The notes beneath the pieces were generated by a model. The model had not been told where the DNA came from and did no database searches. It saw only the letters and a list, made by a program, of their open reading frames with translations. From contig CAMVNO010000004.1 in the NCBI GenBank assembly GCA_947168855.1, positions 124,001-188,000 of the forward strand: 64,000 bases of DNA. Reading direction: 5' to 3'. The number at the start of each line of letters is the position of its first letter. Within the stretch, counting starts at the first letter, position 1. Made by a program: the position numbers and the translations under genes. Positions 61,719 to 64,000 of the stretch are shown one piece after another. Source of the DNA: an uncultured Clostridia bacterium. Lineage in GTDB: Bacteria; Bacillota; Clostridia; Christensenellales; CAG-138.

Positions 61719-62345
61719 ATGGCGCTTTCCGAACTGACGTTGCGTTCCTTTTTTGAGCTGCTCGGATCCGATGCGGCGGCGCCCGGCGGCGGCTCCGCCG
61801 CAGCCATGGCGGGCTCTCTGGGCTCCGCGCTTGCCGAGATGGTCGGCAATCTGTCTGTCGACCGTCCGCAGTATGCCGCTTTCTCGGAGGAGATCCGTGT
61901 CTGCAAGGAACGGTGCGGCGCGCTGCGCGCAGCGTTCCTCGACGCGATGGAGCGCGACGCCGACGCTTTCCACCGTTTCACGGCGGCGCTCAATCTGCCC
62001 AAGGGGACGGCGGAAGAGAAAACCGCCCGTACCGCAGCGATCCAGAACGTGCTGATCCTTTGCATCGAATCTCCGCTGCATACGATGGAGCTTTCTCTCG
62101 ACGCGGCGAAGATGATCGAGCGCATGCCGGGAAAAACCAACGCCAACGCGGTCAGCGACCTCGGCGTCGCCGTTATGATGCTGGAGGCGACCGTCCGCAG
62201 CGCATGGCTGAACGTGCTGATCAACCTCGGCTATCTCAAGGATAAGGACAGAGCCGCCGTTTACCGCCGCAGGGGCGAACAGCTGCTCAGCGATACGCTT
62301 GCCTGCACCGGCGCGGTTTACGAGCAGGTGCTCGGCATGCTCTGA
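61719..62345 (+). CDS. Cyclodeaminase/cyclohydrolase (FchA/FTCD-C family) protein
   Basis: A 208-aa all-helical protein of the formiminotransferase-cyclodeaminase C-terminal family. APGGGSAAAMAGSLGSALAEMV near the N-terminus and NANAVSDLGVAVMMLEATVRSAWLNVLIN at the C-terminus are the family blocks. It probably interconverts 5,10-methenyl- and 10-formyl-tetrahydrofolate, the one-carbon donor used by PurN and AICARFT. It is divergent from the pyr-pur array. RBS AAGGAG precedes the ATG. Confidence 0.8.
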   Translation: MALSELTLRSFFELLGSDAAAPGGGSAAAMAGSLGSALAEMVGNLSVDRPQYAAFSEEIRVCKERCGALRAAFLDAMERDADAFHRFTAALNLPKGTAEEKTARTAAIQNVLILCIESPLHTMELSLDAAKMIERMPGKTNANAVSDLGVAVMMLEATVRSAWLNVLINLGYLKDKDRAAVYRRRGEQLLSDTLACTGAVYEQVLGML

Positions 62346-62428
62346 TCCGAACGAAGAAACAGAACCCTGTCCGATCGCCGTCCAAAACGCGGATCAACGC
62401 TAAAAACGGCAGTTTCATGTCCTATTTT

Positions 62429-62451
62429 CCGCCGGAAACGGCGGTTTTTTT
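62429..62451 (+). terminator. Terminator after the FchA-like gene
   Basis: CCGCC (62429-62433) and GGCGG (62440-62444), followed by seven T residues. The stem is short but the T-run is strong. Confidence 0.7.
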
Positions 62452-62466
62452 GATCTATCCGATATT

Positions 62467-62511
62467 TTGTAACAAAATCGCGCAGTTTTTGTCGCATTTT
62501 CATGTTACAAT
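62467..62511 (+). promoter_or_regulatory. Inverted repeat and -10 element before the transglutaminase-like gene
   Basis: TTGTAACA (62467-62474) and TGTTACAA (62503-62510) are perfect inverted repeats. The second overlaps TACAAT (62506-62511), a good -10 only six bases before the ATG. No good -35 was found. Confidence 0.4.
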
Positions 62512-62517
62512 ACTGCC

Positions 62518-63996
62518 ATGAAGAAAAGCAAAACAGTCCTACTATTTCTATTATGCGCGGCGATGCTGCTGCTTGCCGCGTGCACGGGCAAACCGCAGAA
62601 TGCTGCGGATCCGATCCAAACGGAGATCACGGAAGAGACCGTTCTTCCGGCAGAGACCGCCGGAACGGAACCTATCGATACGGCCGTGCCGACTGCCGAA
62701 GCGCGCGGTCCGGTCGACCTTGACGAATTCGTCGGCGTCTACGCAAACGAAAATACCGATTTCGTCGTGATCGAGGAGATCGAGGACAGCTGCATCATGT
62801 CGGTCGTGCTGTACCGGCTGATCGGAATGGACGGCGGCACGGTCTCCGCGTCCGAGGAAGGCGTCGTCTTCCGCTCCGTCGATCCCGAGGGCAACCCGAT
62901 TACGGTCACGTTTTACCGGGACGGGGAGCAGTACGCGCTGCGCGTGGACGAAAGCACGTGGGAATATCTCGCGCCGGGAACGATCGTAACGGGGTTTGAA
63001 CGGGTCGAGAGCCTGCCTTCTCCCACGGGCGAATATGGCGAGCAGATCGATGAGGAGGAGCTTCCGCAGGCGCCGAAGGGTCATTATACGTTCAATCCCA
63101 AGGTCTGCCCCGTTTTCATGGAGGAGGTCTTCGGGAAGGATATGTGCAACGCGTGGTACAACCTCGTCGACGCGGTGCTTGCGGGCGAAAACACCTTTGC
63201 CTGCAAGGATCAGTACACCTATGACTGGATGATGGGGCAATTCCGGGAGGACCTGCTGCCGATCCTTCCGGAGCTTATCGACTACGCGTGGGATCGCGAG
63301 CACTCCGTGATCGACGGCGTTGCGAGCTTCACGTGGCTCGTCCCGCCGGAGGAAGCCAATGCGCGGATCGAGGAATTCGGCAAACAGATCGAGGGCATTC
63401 TGAACGAGGTGTTCGAGGACAATGACTCGGATTTCGAAAAATGCCTCGCGCTGTACGTTTATTTTTCCGATCACTATACCTACGACTGGGATACGTATGC
63501 GAAGATGAGCGACGAATACGTGGACTATACCTCGTGCTATCGCTTCTTTGAGACCGGGATCGGCATCTGCCACGAGATCTCCTCGGCGTATTCCTATCTG
63601 CTTCTTGAGGCGGGCGTGCAGGCGACCACGATGAGCGGCAACCGGACCTATGATCACGAGGGACATCAGTGGAGCTACGTGCGCATCAACGGGAAGGAAT
63701 ATCACATCGACCCGACCTACGTGCTCGGCACCGGCGGCGCGCTGCGCTATTTTATGATGACCGACGCAAAGCGCGAGGAGGAGGATTCCTACGATCCGGC
63801 GACGTTCTATGCCGTGTCCCATTATTCGCAGGACCATCCGCATCCCGCCTACGTTGCGGACGACGAGACGTTCTCGCCGCTGTGGGATCTGTTCTTTGAA
63901 TCGCTGGACCGCAAAAACCATACCGTCGTCTGTTCGATCGAGGTCGGCGATTACGGCGAGTGGTCGTACTTTATGTTCGACTATACCGGGTATTGA
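62518..63996 (+). CDS. Lipoprotein with transglutaminase-like domain
   Basis: A 492-aa exported protein with lipobox LAAC (Cys22) and a Thr/Glu/Pro-rich linker. A small beta-rich domain comes first (about 65-165), then a transglutaminase-like domain at about 310-420. The catalytic triad is visible: Cys351 in GICHEISSAYSYLL, His383 in GHQWSYV and Asp398 in YHIDPTY. Such proteins act as surface proteases or cross-linking enzymes. No Shine-Dalgarno is present before the ATG and a -10 sits six bases upstream, so the mRNA may be leaderless. The gene is complete, ending four bases before the window edge. Confidence 0.8.
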   Translation: MKKSKTVLLFLLCAAMLLLAACTGKPQNAADPIQTEITEETVLPAETAGTEPIDTAVPTAEARGPVDLDEFVGVYANENTDFVVIEEIEDSCIMSVVLYRLIGMDGGTVSASEEGVVFRSVDPEGNPITVTFYRDGEQYALRVDESTWEYLAPGTIVTGFERVESLPSPTGEYGEQIDEEELPQAPKGHYTFNPKVCPVFMEEVFGKDMCNAWYNLVDAVLAGENTFACKDQYTYDWMMGQFREDLLPILPELIDYAWDREHSVIDGVASFTWLVPPEEANARIEEFGKQIEGILNEVFEDNDSDFEKCLALYVYFSDHYTYDWDTYAKMSDEYVDYTSCYRFFETGIGICHEISSAYSYLLLEAGVQATTMSGNRTYDHEGHQWSYVRINGKEYHIDPTYVLGTGGALRYFMMTDAKREEEDSYDPATFYAVSHYSQDHPHPAYVADDETFSPLWDLFFESLDRKNHTVVCSIEVGDYGEWSYFMFDYTGY

Positions 63997-64000
63997 GTTA

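Overview
The window looks like a chromosomal segment of an anaerobic Firmicute of the class Clostridia, probably an uncultured gut lineage. This is inferred from strong AGGAGG-type ribosome binding sites, TTGACA/TATAAT promoters with 17-base spacers, a split AICAR formyltransferase with an archaeal-type IMP cyclohydrolase, PyrK/PyrDB dihydroorotate dehydrogenase, TnpV-like relics and lipoproteins with clostridial signal peptides. No rRNA, tRNA, CRISPR array or intact transposase was seen.

Layout. 1-2117: the 3' part of a PepSY-repeat protein, then about 1 kb of repeat-rich non-coding DNA with two good promoters and a terminator. 2118-4726 (minus): PfkB kinase, PHP phosphoesterase and a LacI-type regulator. 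5063-19222 (plus): a 13-gene operon with four HAD hydrolases, a circularly permuted phosphoglycerate mutase, IolG, archaeal-type (type II) GAPDH, phosphoglycerate kinase, a LarA-family protein, malic enzyme, IolE, IolB and IolD. 19326-33104 (minus): membrane pyrophosphatase, a surface purple-acid-phosphatase-like protein, a repeat lipoprotein, an MBL hydrolase, a membrane protein, an Fbp/Afu-like ABC importer and a fifth HAD hydrolase. 33341-36474 (plus): an EEP-family phosphoesterase, MgtC and an MFS transporter. 36475-38870: an AT-richer accessory patch with an XRE-type regulator and four very small genes. 38949-44316 (minus): purB, purC, purA, a TnpV relic and a MATE transporter. 44647-61466 (minus): one gapless 16-gene pyr-pur array from pyrC to purL. 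61719-63996 (plus): an FchA-like protein and a transglutaminase-like lipoprotein.

The main result is a local regulon. Palindromic sites of the form AACGCAAACGTTTGCGTT, or close variants, occur five times, next to lacI, the HAD/iol/glycolysis operon, the membrane pyrophosphatase, the HAD/ABC operon and mgtC. At four of them the site lies just downstream of a TTGACA-N17-TANNAT type promoter. This joins inositol catabolism, lower glycolysis, five HAD hydrolases, an importer resembling Fbp/AfuABC systems, a PPi-driven ion pump and MgtC under one probable LacI-type repressor. A working hypothesis is uptake and use of a phosphorylated cyclitol or sugar, for example inositol phosphates, but no substrate can be read from sequence alone.

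The nucleotide genes also carry oddities: a PurF without the glutaminase cysteine, two divergent PurC proteins, and PurO plus stand-alone AICARFT in place of bifunctional PurH.
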